Notes: generated from the letters alone by a model not told the origin. Positions 15,904 to 25,161 are shown, numbered from the stretch's first letter. The stretch is DNA of 64,000 bases from Flavobacterium hydatis (GCF_000737695.1 NZ_JPRM01000028.1:23044-87043), one strand, 5' to 3'. A program made the numbers and translations.

Positions 15904-15937
15904 AGCGATTTTCATTAATTTGAAAATCGCTTTTTTA
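15904..15937 (+). terminator. Terminator after the cysteine hydrolase gene
   Basis: AGCGATTTTCA and TGAAAATCGCT form an 11-bp stem with a T6 tail. The stem repeats most of the terminator at 14599. Confidence 0.9.
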
Positions 15938-15952
15938 TTGGAGTAAATTTTG

Positions 15953-16870
15953 TTATTCGTTTAAGAAACTAATAATTCTGTTTTCAATTGTAGGTTCAGT
16001 ATCAGAATGCCCAGCATCTTCAATATATAAGATAGAATTATTTAATTTTTCATGTAATTCCTGAGCATATTCTATTGGGCAAATCAAATCTTTTTCGCCG
16101 TGAATTATAGTTACAGGAATGTTACCTAACTTATCTGTGTTTTTGATAATAAAGTTCTCCTCAATAAAACAATTATTACTAAGATAATGCGCCTCTAATA
16201 TTGACAGCGAGTGATAAGGAATTTGTTTTATAATAGTATCAATTTCTTGATCTGATAAGCTTCTTTTAAAAATAGATATTTCATAGAAAGCCCATTCGTA
16301 AGAATAAAATTCCTTGTCTTCATCAGTCCCATTAAGCATTTTATCTAGATAATATTCAGATATTTTTAGAGAAGAATCTAAAGGGACATTATTCTTAAAT
16401 CGATTCAATTCTTTTGGGTACTTATCCTTAATGTCACCATTAGTAAAATGGTCAATGGATTTTTTATCACCCAAAAAAATTGCTCTTAGTAATAAAGAAT
16501 TAACCCTTTCAGGATTCAGGATGGCGTACACAAGGCTTAAAGTTGTTCCCCATGAACCTCCAAAAATATTAATTTTATCAATATTTAGATGATTTAAGAG
16601 CTTATTGATATCATCTACTAAATATGGGGTATTATTTTCCTCTATACAGCCAAAAGGTTTACTTCTAGAAGAACCTCTTTGGTCAAAAAAAATCACTTTG
16701 TGTCTTTTAAAATCAAAAAAACGTTTGTCATTTTCTGAAAAGCCAGCCCCAGGACCACCGTGAACAAATAAATAACAATCACCATTTATGTTTCCGCAAA
16801 CTTCATAGTATATTTTATGAAGATTGCTAACCTCCAATAATCCCTTTTCGATAATATTATCTTGTATCAA
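15953..16870 (-). CDS. pip: Prolyl aminopeptidase-like alpha/beta hydrolase
   Basis: The 305-residue protein has the alpha/beta hydrolase signatures of proline iminopeptidase: oxyanion motif VHGGPGAG, nucleophile elbow GGSWGTTLSL with the catalytic Ser, Asp in HGEKDLICP and His in DAGHSD. These enzymes remove N-terminal proline in the cytoplasm. No ATG precedes the conserved EKGLLEVSNLHKIYYEV start. A TTG at 16868-16870 is the only reasonable initiator after an in-frame stop at 16889-16891. It lies 7 bases after the acetyltransferase gene, so it is the last gene of that operon. Confidence 0.88.
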   Translation of the reverse strand: MIQDNIIEKGLLEVSNLHKIYYEVCGNINGDCYLFVHGGPGAGFSENDKRFFDFKRHKVIFFDQRGSSRSKPFGCIEENNTPYLVDDINKLLNHLNIDKINIFGGSWGTTLSLVYAILNPERVNSLLLRAIFLGDKKSIDHFTNGDIKDKYPKELNRFKNNVPLDSSLKISEYYLDKMLNGTDEDKEFYSYEWAFYEISIFKRSLSDQEIDTIIKQIPYHSLSILEAHYLSNNCFIEENFIIKNTDKLGNIPVTIIHGEKDLICPIEYAQELHEKLNNSILYIEDAGHSDTEPTIENRIISFLNE

Positions 16871-16877
16871 TAGGTTA

Positions 16878-17375
16878 TTATTTAAGAATTAATTGCATGA
16901 AAACCAAATCTAGCCAATGGTCGAATTTATAACCAACTTCGCGAATAGTTCCAGTTGCAACAAATCCGAACTTTTCATGAAAAGTAATACTTCCTGCATT
17001 ATCGGCATCAATGGCGCCAATCATTACATGATATCCTTGTTCTTTTGCGAGCCGAATTAATTCAGTCAATAATTTAGAACCAATGCCTTTACCAATTGTA
17101 TTTTCTGTAACGTACACAGAATGCTCTACGGTGTATTGATAGCCAATTTTCTCTCTAAACGGACCATAATTACCAAAACCAATAACTTCACCGTCTAGCT
17201 CAGCTACAATAACAGGCAGGTTTTTGGCATTTTTATCCTCAAACCATTTCTGCTGAACATCGATAGTCTGGATTTCGTAGCTATAATTAGCAGTAGTATG
17301 TAAAATAGAATGATTAACAATATCAAGAATTTTTTCTAAATCTTGAGAATTGGCTTGTCGAATTATAACAGACAT
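16878..17375 (-). CDS. GNAT acetyltransferase, phosphinothricin-acetyltransferase type
   Basis: From the ATG at 17375 the protein has 165 residues. It shows the GNAT core: IRQANSQDLEKILDIVN at the N-terminus, the EHSVYV strand, the acetyl-CoA loop (NTIGKGIGSKLLTELIRLA) and IDADNAGSITFHEKFGFVATG. This pattern fits the Pat/Bar branch, which acetylates small amine substrates such as methionine sulfoximine or phosphinothricin. An upstream start at 17480 would overlap the preceding gene and add unrelated residues, so it is rejected. It sits between the thioredoxin-TPR gene (22 bases) and the iminopeptidase gene (7 bases). The native substrate is unknown. Confidence 0.88.
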   Translation of the reverse strand: MSVIIRQANSQDLEKILDIVNHSILHTTANYSYEIQTIDVQQKWFEDKNAKNLPVIVAELDGEVIGFGNYGPFREKIGYQYTVEHSVYVTENTIGKGIGSKLLTELIRLAKEQGYHVMIGAIDADNAGSITFHEKFGFVATGTIREVGYKFDHWLDLVFMQLILK

Positions 17376-17397
17376 ATAAGTGGTATTATTTATGGTT

Positions 17398-18567
17398 TTA
17401 TTTAAGTTCAGCAAGTAAAGCATCGGCATCTTTAGAGTCCCAATCCATTTCCTTACAAATAGCTTTTGCTTTTTTAGCATACACCAAAGCCGATTTTTTA
17501 TCCTTGATTTTAATATAAAGGCGTGCTAAAAGTAAATTCCCATCATAAGAATCATTCAAATCTAAAGAACGTTTTACCCATTCTATAGATTTTTTAAGAC
17601 TTTCAGTATCAGTAATGTTTTTTAAATAGACTTCCCCAATTTCTTTTAGAACACTAGGAGTATTCCAAACATATTTTTGAGTTCCATCCAGAGTTGTTTT
17701 CTTATAATAGTTCCAATTAGTACTTCTTTCTGCAATTGTCAAATCATAAGAAAAAATAAGAGAATCAGTTTTCTGAAGACGAATCGTTTTAGCAATTTCC
17801 CTTTGTTTATAGTAATTAACAGTATCCAGACTTTCGGTATAAGGGCGAAGTAATTCCGTAACGATATTAATTATCTTTTTCTCCACACGATCAGGAGAAG
17901 CAACGGCTCCAAATTCTTTTTGATGTTGCAATACATATTGAAATTCATGCGACTGAATATCGCTTACACCATTGGCAATAATGCGCCAGTTCATTTCGGT
18001 AAGCAATTGAGCGTCTGATTGTGTGGCAAGATACGTATGAGTAGCTTTAGATAAATCGACTCTTTCACGACCTTTTCTCAACGTATTTAAATAAGCCAAA
18101 CAGTTGTTAGCATTACTAGGATCAGCCATAAATACAGACTCTAGATAAGGCAATTGCATTTTAGGATTTAAAGCATTTTTAATTTCGTTTAAAAAATCAG
18201 CGGGTTTTATTTCACCCTTCAAATTATATAAAACAGTTTCATTAGCATCAACAATTAAAAAACTAGGTAGTGATTTAGTATCAAACTTAGCTTTTAAGGC
18301 AAGACCTTCCTCTTTTTCAATATCCTTCCAAACACAAACATAATTATCCTTTAAAAAAGCCATTACAGTAGTATCCTGAAAAGTACTATTTTTCATTACA
18401 TTACAATGCGGACACCAATTTGCATAAAGCATAATAAAAACAGGTTTATTTTCTTGTTTAGCCTTTACCAATGCATCTTTGTATGTAATATTATCATGAA
18501 CAAACTGATTTTGAGCATTTCCGGTATGAATAAAAAGGATAAGCAACGATAGATAAATAAAACGCAT
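17398..18567 (-). CDS. Periplasmic thioredoxin-fold protein with TPR-like tail
   Basis: The 389-residue protein has a signal peptide (MRFIYLSLLILFIHTGNAQ). A thioredoxin-like domain follows (about 20-135) with active site NWCPHC (Cys52, Cys55) and a cis-Pro region (TKSLPSFLIVDA). About 250 alpha-helical residues come next, ending in a tetratricopeptide-like stretch (SLDLNDSYDGNLLLARLYIKIKDKKSALVYAKKA). The CPHC site suggests thiol oxidoreductase activity in the periplasm, as in DsbD-gamma or DsbA-like proteins. It is the first gene of a three-gene minus-strand operon and diverges from menD. Confidence 0.85.
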   Translation of the reverse strand: MRFIYLSLLILFIHTGNAQNQFVHDNITYKDALVKAKQENKPVFIMLYANWCPHCNVMKNSTFQDTTVMAFLKDNYVCVWKDIEKEEGLALKAKFDTKSLPSFLIVDANETVLYNLKGEIKPADFLNEIKNALNPKMQLPYLESVFMADPSNANNCLAYLNTLRKGRERVDLSKATHTYLATQSDAQLLTEMNWRIIANGVSDIQSHEFQYVLQHQKEFGAVASPDRVEKKIINIVTELLRPYTESLDTVNYYKQREIAKTIRLQKTDSLIFSYDLTIAERSTNWNYYKKTTLDGTQKYVWNTPSVLKEIGEVYLKNITDTESLKKSIEWVKRSLDLNDSYDGNLLLARLYIKIKDKKSALVYAKKAKAICKEMDWDSKDADALLAELK

Positions 18568-18673
18568 GATTTTTTTGTTTTTATTAAAGATAATATTTAC
18601 AAATATATTTCCTTTTTCTATAATTAGATGGTAATATATTGTTATTTATACCCTAAATCATTTCTGAACTTAC

Positions 18674-18681
18674 TAACTTTG
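18674..18681 (+). promoter_or_regulatory. -7 box (TAACTTTG) for menD
   Basis: TAACTTTG matches TAnnTTTG and lies 22 bases before the ATG at 18703. This supports the 18703 start over longer reading frames that begin upstream of the box. Confidence 0.5.
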
Positions 18682-18702
18682 TACTTCATAATTTCCAAAA
18701 AA

Positions 18703-20364
18703 ATGATTTACCCCAAAATACCTCTGGCACAGAGTATCATTCAGATTTGTTTAGAAAAAGGAATCACCAATATAATTATATCTCCAGGATCACGTAATGC
18801 ACCATTAACCATAGGATTTGTTAGTAATCCAGCTTTTCAGTGCTACAGTATAGCCGACGAAAGATGTGCAGCATTTTTTGCATTAGGAATCGCACAGCAA
18901 ACCAAGCAACCAACAGCTTTAGTGTGTACTTCGGGGTCAGCATTATTAAATTACTATCCCGCTTTTGCGGAATCATTTTATAGCCAGATTCCGCTTATTG
19001 TAATCTCGGCAGACCGTCCGCAAAGTAAGATCGATATTGGTGATGGGCAAACCATTCGTCAGGAAAACGTATACATAAATCATTCGTTGTATAACGCTAA
19101 TTTACATGAAGATGTATCGGTTGAAAACGACAAAAAAATAAATGAAGCCATAGATACGGCCAGAGCCCAAAAAGGACCTGTACATATTAATGCCCCATTT
19201 GAAGAGCCATTGTATGAAACCGTTTCTGAACTTACCATAAATCCAATAATTAACACTTACGTAAAAGAAAACCAGCCAGAAACAATTGGAGATTTAGCCG
19301 ATATGGTTGCAGCTTGGAACAAATCGACACGTAAGATGGTACTTGTGGGAGTAAATGAGCCAGACACAATTAATAAAGAAACAATCGAAAGATTGGCTAA
19401 TGATGAATCAGTAGTGGTTTTAACCGAAACAACGTCTAATTTGCATCATCCGAGTTTTATTAATAGTATCGATACATTAATTACACCATTTACAGCAACC
19501 GATTTTGAAGACTTTCAGCCAGAAATCTTGGTGACTTTTGGAGGAATGATAGTTTCTAAACGTATAAAGGCGTTTTTACGAAAGTACAAACCAAAACAAC
19601 ATTGGCATATAGATACACTTAGAGCTTATGATACATTTGGAGCTTTGCCAAAGCACATAAAAACAAACCCAAATGATTTCTTTCAGGCCTTTTTACCACA
19701 GACGGAAACTATAGCGAGCGACTACTTTTCAAGAATCAACAAAATCAATGATTTAAGAAGAGTAAAAGCAAAGGAATATTTAAGCAAAATCCCATTTTCG
19801 GATTTTAAAGTATTCGAAAAAGTAATAGCATCATTGCCGAAAAACAGTCAATTACAAATAAGCAATAGTTCAGCTATTCGATATGCGCAATTAATCGATA
19901 TCGATTCTTCAATAAATTTCTTCTGTAATCGTGGTACAAGCGGTATCGATGGTAGCACATCAACAGCTATAGGAGCAGCAGTTGGTAATCCTAAACCAGC
20001 AGTTTTTATTACAGGAGATATTAGCTTTTTGTACGATAGTAACGCATTATGGAATAGCTATATACCAAAGAACTTTAAGATAATAATCATTAATAATGGA
20101 GGAGGGGGAATCTTCCGTATTTTACCAGGACATCAGGAACAACCCGTGTTTAATACCTTTTTTGAAACCTCACATCATTTAACTGCCGAGCATTTAGCAG
20201 GAATGTTTAAGATGAATTACATAAAGGCAGACAATGAAACTTCGTTACAATCAGGACTAGAAACACTGTATAATGTAAATGATGTACCAGCTATTTTAGA
20301 AATCTTTACACCAACAATCGAAAACGATAAAATATTACTTCAGTTTTTTAAAGAGTTATTGTAA
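18703..20364 (+). CDS. menD: SEPHCHC synthase (2-succinyl-5-enolpyruvyl-6-hydroxy-3-cyclohexene-1-carboxylate synthase)
   Basis: From the ATG at 18703 the protein has 553 residues, normal for MenD. It is a thiamine-diphosphate enzyme that joins 2-oxoglutarate and isochorismate in menaquinone synthesis. ISPGSRNAPL (about 26-35) is the MenD signature. A glutamate region follows (ERCAAFFALGIAQQT), then the ThDP and metal motif (GDISFLYDSNAL...IINNGGGGIF). It opens the plus-strand cluster that contains menB, menA and menC. The menE and isochorismate synthase genes are not in this window. Confidence 0.95.
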   Translation: MIYPKIPLAQSIIQICLEKGITNIIISPGSRNAPLTIGFVSNPAFQCYSIADERCAAFFALGIAQQTKQPTALVCTSGSALLNYYPAFAESFYSQIPLIVISADRPQSKIDIGDGQTIRQENVYINHSLYNANLHEDVSVENDKKINEAIDTARAQKGPVHINAPFEEPLYETVSELTINPIINTYVKENQPETIGDLADMVAAWNKSTRKMVLVGVNEPDTINKETIERLANDESVVVLTETTSNLHHPSFINSIDTLITPFTATDFEDFQPEILVTFGGMIVSKRIKAFLRKYKPKQHWHIDTLRAYDTFGALPKHIKTNPNDFFQAFLPQTETIASDYFSRINKINDLRRVKAKEYLSKIPFSDFKVFEKVIASLPKNSQLQISNSSAIRYAQLIDIDSSINFFCNRGTSGIDGSTSTAIGAAVGNPKPAVFITGDISFLYDSNALWNSYIPKNFKIIIINNGGGGIFRILPGHQEQPVFNTFFETSHHLTAEHLAGMFKMNYIKADNETSLQSGLETLYNVNDVPAILEIFTPTIENDKILLQFFKELL

Positions 20365-20467
20365 GTTTAATTTTCATAAAAAATACTTAAAATAAAGACT
20401 CCGTATAGAATAAATGCTTAAATTTGAGAATATAAACTAGTATTAATCAAATATTAAAATTTTATTT

Positions 20468-20809
20468 ATGAGCGCAAGAGACGAATTAATTGTAAAGTAT
20501 GCTGCTGACTTAAAAGATAAATGCGGCGTAACTCCGAATATGGATTTATTGACAAAAGTAACCATTGGTTGTGGGCCGTCAATATATAATGCAGATGCAG
20601 CTACAGTTGCAGGAAGTCAAAAATCGGAATTAGATACTGTAAAGAATAATTTTTTAATAAAAAAATTAGGCTTGCCAGATGGACCCGCTTTAGATGCAGG
20701 AATTGATGCTGTATTAGAAAAATACGGGCGCTCAAACAAGAACAAATATAGAGCAGTAGTATATTACTTATTGACATTGCACTTTAAAAAAGAAAGTGTT
20801 TATAAATAG
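20468..20809 (+). CDS. DUF2853 family protein
   Basis: The 113-residue soluble protein (MSARDELIVKYAADLKDKCGVTP, TIGCGPSIYNADAATVAGS, NFLIKKLGL, VLEKYGRSNKNKYRAVVYYLL) matches my memory of DUF2853, a small helical family of unknown function. It has no signal peptide. A TAAATTTG box at 20419-20426 could be its own promoter. It is followed by a palindromic terminator, so it is a separate unit between menD and cvfB. I cannot assign a role. Confidence 0.75.
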   Translation: MSARDELIVKYAADLKDKCGVTPNMDLLTKVTIGCGPSIYNADAATVAGSQKSELDTVKNNFLIKKLGLPDGPALDAGIDAVLEKYGRSNKNKYRAVVYYLLTLHFKKESVYK

Positions 20810-20830
20810 TATTTTAACTTCCAAATATAT

Positions 20831-20857
20831 AAAGCGCCTTTAAGGCGCTTTTTTTAA
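20831..20857 (+). terminator. Terminator after the DUF2853 gene
   Basis: AAAGCGCCTT and AAGGCGCTTT form a GC-rich 10-bp stem with a one-base loop and a T7 tail. Confidence 0.9.
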
Positions 20858-20893
20858 TAACATAATTTTTATGCTTCTCATTTTCAAACTTCG

Positions 20894-20901
20894 TACCTTT
20901 G
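20894..20901 (+). promoter_or_regulatory. -7 box (TACCTTTG) of cvfB
   Basis: TACCTTTG matches TAnnTTTG exactly, 46 bases upstream of the cvfB ATG and just after the preceding terminator. Confidence 0.5.
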
Positions 20902-20946
20902 CGACTTAGAAACTTGCTTAAATAGCAATACAGAACTTTAAAGAAG

Positions 20947-21801
20947 ATGATTGAAATAGGAAAATACAATACCCTAACTATATTACGTGATACCAAAGTA
21001 GGATTGTTTTTGGGGAACCCCGAGAAAGATCCAGAAGGAATCCACGACATACTATTACCAAACAAATATGTTCCAAACGAATTTGAAATAGGCGAAGAAC
21101 TTATCGTTTTTGTTTATTTAGATCACGAAGAACGCCCAGTTGCAACAACCCTGGAACCATATATATTACTAAATGAGTTTGCACTTTTAAGAGTAAACTA
21201 CATTAACCAGATCGGTGCTTTTATGGATTGGGGAATGGAGAAAGACATTCTTGTTCCGTTTAAAGAACAAGCGCGTCCTATGGAAAAAGGAAAGCGTTAT
21301 TTGGTTTATTTATACATGGACGAAAAAACAAATCGTTTAGTAGCATCAAGTAAAACAAACCAATTCTTGAGTAATGATAACCTAACAGTCGAAAAAGGCG
21401 AAGAGGTAGATTTAATCGTTTCGCATATTACCGAGATAGGAATCAATGTAATCATAAATGAAAAGCATAAAGGATTATTATACAAAGATGAGGTTTATGA
21501 TGATGCCATTCGTACAGGAGACCGTATGCGAGGATATATCAAGAACATACGTCCTGATAACAAAATAGATGTTTCATTACAAGTGCAAGGATACCAAAGT
21601 ATCGAACCAAATGCCGAGAAAATAATGGACGAATTAAGAGCAAGTCGTGGTTTTTTAAGACTTACTGACAATTCGCATCCAGAAGACATTAAAACGGTAC
21701 TTAAAATGAGCAAGAAAACATTCAAAAAAGCGATTGGAGCTCTTTACAGAGAGAAGTTAATCGAGATAAAAGAAGATGGTATTTACTTGGTAAAAGAGTA
21801 A
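20947..21801 (+). CDS. cvfB: CvfB-family S1-domain RNA-binding protein
   Basis: The 284-residue protein has the CvfB layout: three S1-like beta barrels (about 1-65, 70-140 and 145-215; IGAFMDWGMEKDILVPFKEQ and ITEIGINVIINEKHKGLLY are S1 strands) and a C-terminal winged helix (EDIKTVLKMSKKTFKKAIGALYREKLIEI). In Staphylococcus CvfB binds RNA and affects virulence genes; in other bacteria the role is unclear. It has its own -7 box and terminator and lies inside the menaquinone cluster without an obvious link. Confidence 0.88.
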   Translation: MIEIGKYNTLTILRDTKVGLFLGNPEKDPEGIHDILLPNKYVPNEFEIGEELIVFVYLDHEERPVATTLEPYILLNEFALLRVNYINQIGAFMDWGMEKDILVPFKEQARPMEKGKRYLVYLYMDEKTNRLVASSKTNQFLSNDNLTVEKGEEVDLIVSHITEIGINVIINEKHKGLLYKDEVYDDAIRTGDRMRGYIKNIRPDNKIDVSLQVQGYQSIEPNAEKIMDELRASRGFLRLTDNSHPEDIKTVLKMSKKTFKKAIGALYREKLIEIKEDGIYLVKE

Positions 21802-21818
21802 TACGAGTTGTTATAATA

Positions 21819-21849
21819 AAAAAGGCTAATCATTACGATTAGCCTTTTT
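21819..21849 (+). terminator. Terminator after cvfB
   Basis: AAAAAGGCTAATC and GATTAGCCTTTTT form a perfect 13-bp stem with a five-base loop. Confidence 0.9.
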
Positions 21850-22527
21850 CTTTTTATTCTAGTTTTATAAAAAAATTGTAATTTAAAAAAAACAAAAATA
21901 AAAATAAATCTACTTTCATCACGAAAAGTGAATAGAATCACATCTTATATAATACTGTACTTAATCTTGTTGCGTGTGACTTACTACTTTTTCAGATGGG
22001 TTTGTCTTGAAATGGGATAACAATTTCTTGCATGCTGAAATTGATTTCACGGCAGAACCTTTGGTTTATTTTTAGTATTTTTAAAGACGATTAAATAATT
22101 AAATACCCATTTATAGAGTAGCTTAATGCATCTTTCTTGTTAACCGTAGGTGTTACTATCTCTTTTTTGCAATTTCGACAAATGCTAATCTCATTTGCTC
22201 TTTGTCTAAAGCTTTTAAATTTAAAACCTTAGAAAAATGAGCGACAAATTTTTTAAATTTTCTCAAAAAATCATTTTTTAGGTTAATAAATCAGTGAAAG
22301 AAAATCAAACTCAAATGTGAATAAAGAATAATGTATCACATTGATTGATAAGGGTAAAGATAAAAATAAAAAATATAATACACTATAAAAGAGCTATCGT
22401 TTTTCGTTTAAAAACAATATTTAACATTTGATTAAAAATATTTTAGAAATCACTTCATGATGATTGTATGGTCTAAAGTGTAAAAAATGATTTATTTTTA
22501 CACTATAATTAATTAAAAATACATCTA
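21850..22527. other. 680-bp AT-rich gap with two coding-like minus-strand fragments
   Basis: Two short minus-strand frames look protein-like. At 22156-22266, starting with TTG: RKFKKFVAHFSKVL, then NLKALDKEQMRLAFVEIA. At 21961-22050, starting with GTG: KSISACKKLLSHFKTNPSEK, then VVSHTQQD. They are in different frames with stops between them. They could be small genes or pieces of one decayed gene. I recognise neither. The remainder is AT-rich and featureless. Confidence 0.3.
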
Positions 22528-23361
22528 ATGGATTGGATTACTGCCAGAGAATTTGAAGATATAACCTATAAAAAATGTAATGGAGTTGCAAGAATAGCTT
22601 TTAACAGACCTAACGTGCGCAACGCCTTCCGCCCAAAAACAACATCCGAATTATACCAGGCATTCTATGATGCACAAGAAGATACTTCGATAGGAGTAGT
22701 TTTATTATCTGCCGAAGGACCTTCGACCAAAGACGGAGTATATTCTTTTTGTAGTGGTGGAGATCAAAACGCAAGAGGACACCAAGGATATGTTGGAGAA
22801 GATGGACAACATCGTTTAAACATTCTAGAAGTACAACGATTAATTCGTTTTATGCCAAAAGTAGTTATAGCCGTAGTTCCGGGTTGGGCAGTAGGAGGAG
22901 GACATAGTTTACACGTAGTTTGCGATATGACATTAGCGAGCAAAGAACACGCTATTTTTAAGCAAACAGATGCAGATGTAACTAGTTTTGACGGAGGATA
23001 TGGATCTGCTTATCTTGCTAAAATGGTAGGACAGAAAAAAGCACGTGAAATTTTCTTCTTAGGACGCAATTATTCAGCACAAGAAGCAATGGATATGGGA
23101 ATGGTAAATGCTGTAATTCCTCACGATGAGTTAGAAGATACCGCTTACCAATGGGCACAAGAGATATTACAAAAATCACCAACATCTATAAAAATGCTGA
23201 AATTTGCTATGAACCTAACCGATGATGGTATGGTAGGACAACAAGTTTTTGCAGGAGAAGCAACCCGTTTAGCTTATATGACAGAAGAAGCTAAAGAAGG
23301 AAGAAATGCTTTTCTGGAAAAAAGAAAGCCTAATTTTGGCGAAAATAAATGGTTGCCATAA
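22528..23361 (+). CDS. menB: 1,4-dihydroxy-2-naphthoyl-CoA synthase
   Basis: The 277-residue protein is a crotonase-fold enzyme with the MenB pattern. Oxyanion-hole segments are FCSGGDQNARG (about 74-84) and VPGWAVGGGHSLHVVCD (about 116-132). The conserved Asp/Tyr region TDADVTSFDGGYGSAYLAKMVGQKKAREIFFLG follows, and the C-terminus reads FGENKWLP. It closes the second ring of o-succinylbenzoyl-CoA in menaquinone synthesis. A 98-bp gap with a small repeat separates it from menA. Confidence 0.96.
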   Translation: MDWITAREFEDITYKKCNGVARIAFNRPNVRNAFRPKTTSELYQAFYDAQEDTSIGVVLLSAEGPSTKDGVYSFCSGGDQNARGHQGYVGEDGQHRLNILEVQRLIRFMPKVVIAVVPGWAVGGGHSLHVVCDMTLASKEHAIFKQTDADVTSFDGGYGSAYLAKMVGQKKAREIFFLGRNYSAQEAMDMGMVNAVIPHDELEDTAYQWAQEILQKSPTSIKMLKFAMNLTDDGMVGQQVFAGEATRLAYMTEEAKEGRNAFLEKRKPNFGENKWLP

Positions 23362-23378
23362 ATTAGTTTGCAGTATTG

Positions 23379-23426
23379 GTTTTCAGTTTCAGTTTTAACT
23401 GAAATACTGAGACTGAGACTGAAAAC
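23379..23426. repeat. Imperfect inverted repeat of CAGTTT/ACTGAG units
   Basis: GTTTTCAGTTTCAGT at the left and ACTGAGACTGAAAAC at the right can fold back. A related run (GGTCTCAGTTTTCAGTTGCA) lies at 60387-60410 after proline dehydrogenase, so this is a dispersed low-complexity repeat. Confidence 0.5.
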
Positions 23427-23459
23427 TTTTTATAACAAACTCTAAAATAAAATAAAAGA

Positions 23460-24422
23460 ATGAAACATTGGATTGAAGCCGCTAGATTAAGAACATTACC
23501 CTTATCAGTTTCTGGGATTATCGTCGGTAGTATGTATGCTTTGGCAAATCCCACAGAAAACGTTTATACGCCTACAGAAGTTTTTAATTGGAGAATATTT
23601 GGTTTTGCACTTTTAACAACGCTAGGATTGCAGGTATTATCCAATTTTGCTAACGATTATGGCGATGGAGTAAAAGGAACCGATAACGAAGACAGAATAG
23701 GGCCAAAACGCGCAATACAAAGCGGAGTAATAACGGCACAAGCCATGAAAAAGGCAATAATCATTACCTCGTTATTAACTCTATTATCAGCAATTACATT
23801 GATTTATTTCGCTTTTGGCGAGACAAATTTTGTGTATTCTATCTTTTTCTTACTATTAGGAATCGCTGCAATTGTTTCGGCAATACGTTATACAGTAGGA
23901 AACTCAGCTTATGGATATAAAGGATTTGGAGACCTATTCGTATTTATATTCTTCGGGTTAGTAAGTACATTAGGAGTTAACTTTTTATATTCAAAAGAAA
24001 TAGATCCGCTTTTAATCCTGCCAGCAGTAGCCATAGGATTATTAAGTGTAGGAGTTCTAAACCTAAACAACATGCGTGACGAAGCCTCAGACAGAAAATC
24101 GGGCAAAAACACAATTGTGGTAAAAATGGGAGGACAAGCTGCCAAAAAATACCATTACTTCTTGATCATAACCGCAATGGTTTCGGTAGTAGCATTTGCT
24201 ATTTTAAGCGATTATCATTTTGATCAATACCTATTTTTATTAGCTTACATACCATTAACCAAACATTTAATAGTTGTTTATAAAAATCAAGAGCCTAAAC
24301 TGTTAGACCCAGAATTAAAAAGAGTAGCGCTAAGTACATTTTTACTTTCAGTATTATTGACTTTGTGTATGATATCATTAATTTCAGACATTATTGTAAA
24401 CCTCTTCTTAGGAGGAAGATAA
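23460..24422 (+). CDS. menA: 1,4-dihydroxy-2-naphthoate polyprenyltransferase
   Basis: The 320-residue integral membrane protein has about nine helices and belongs to the UbiA superfamily. The first Asp motif is NFANDYGDGVKGTD (about 61-74). The second is LNNMRDEASDRKSGKNTIVVKMG (about 201-223). KHWIEAARLRTLPLSVSGIIVGS at the start is typical of MenA. It attaches the polyprenyl chain to dihydroxynaphthoate, making demethylmenaquinone. The next gene starts 27 bases after its stop, so they are probably co-transcribed. Confidence 0.95.
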   Translation: MKHWIEAARLRTLPLSVSGIIVGSMYALANPTENVYTPTEVFNWRIFGFALLTTLGLQVLSNFANDYGDGVKGTDNEDRIGPKRAIQSGVITAQAMKKAIIITSLLTLLSAITLIYFAFGETNFVYSIFFLLLGIAAIVSAIRYTVGNSAYGYKGFGDLFVFIFFGLVSTLGVNFLYSKEIDPLLILPAVAIGLLSVGVLNLNNMRDEASDRKSGKNTIVVKMGGQAAKKYHYFLIITAMVSVVAFAILSDYHFDQYLFLLAYIPLTKHLIVVYKNQEPKLLDPELKRVALSTFLLSVLLTLCMISLISDIIVNLFLGGR

Positions 24423-24449
24423 TTTATTAAACTTTAAATTTGTATCAAT

Positions 24450-25127
24450 ATGAAAATTACATTTTACGGTCATGCGTCATTAGGAATCGAAGTAGGAGGA
24501 AAGCACATTTTGGTAGATCCTTTTATTTCTGGTAATCCACAGGCTTCACATATCGATATTAACACATTAAAAGCCGATTATATCTTGCTAACGCATGCGC
24601 ATGGTGATCATATTCTTGATGCCGAAGCAATCGCAAAACGTACCGAAGCAGTAATCGTGTCTAATGCCGAAATTGCAAGTTATTTTGCCCAAAGAGAGCT
24701 AAAATCACATCCAATGAATCATGGAGGAAGCTGGCAATTCGACTTCGGAAAAGTAAAATATGTAAACGCCATACATTCAAGTTCATTTCCAGATGGTACT
24801 AACGGAGGAAATCCAGGAGGATTTGTAATCGAGGGCGAGCACAAAAACATCTATATCGCCGGAGATACAGCTCTTACGATGGATATGAAGCTAATCCCGA
24901 TGCGTACCAAACTAGATCTTGCTATTTTACCAATCGGAGACAACTTTACGATGGATGTAGAAGATGCCATTATAGCATCAGATTTTATAGAATGCGATAA
25001 AATTCTAGGATATCATTATGATACTTTCGGATATATCAAAATCAATCATGACGAAGCAAAACGTAAGTTTTTTGATAAAGGAAAAGACTTAATGCTTTTA
25101 GAAATTGGAGAATCTATTGAACTGTAA
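24450..25127 (+). CDS. UPF0173 metal-dependent hydrolase
   Basis: The 225-residue protein is a metallo-beta-lactamase-fold hydrolase of the UPF0173/YtkL type. The metal motif is LTHAHGDHILDAEA (about 48-61), with further ligands in MNHGG, IAGDTALTMDM and GYHYDTFGYI. No signal peptide is seen, so it is cytoplasmic. The substrate is unknown. It follows menA closely, which may only reflect co-expression. A TAAATTTG box at 24435-24442 sits only eight bases before the ATG and is probably coincidental. Confidence 0.88.
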   Translation: MKITFYGHASLGIEVGGKHILVDPFISGNPQASHIDINTLKADYILLTHAHGDHILDAEAIAKRTEAVIVSNAEIASYFAQRELKSHPMNHGGSWQFDFGKVKYVNAIHSSSFPDGTNGGNPGGFVIEGEHKNIYIAGDTALTMDMKLIPMRTKLDLAILPIGDNFTMDVEDAIIASDFIECDKILGYHYDTFGYIKINHDEAKRKFFDKGKDLMLLEIGESIEL

Positions 25128-25161
25128 ATAGCATTATTCTAAGAGAAATTGAAGAATTAGG

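Noticed and set aside
24435..24442. TAAATTTG as a promoter for the UPF0173 gene
   Set aside because: Only eight bases separate it from the ATG and it lies in a 27-base gap inside a likely transcript with menA.
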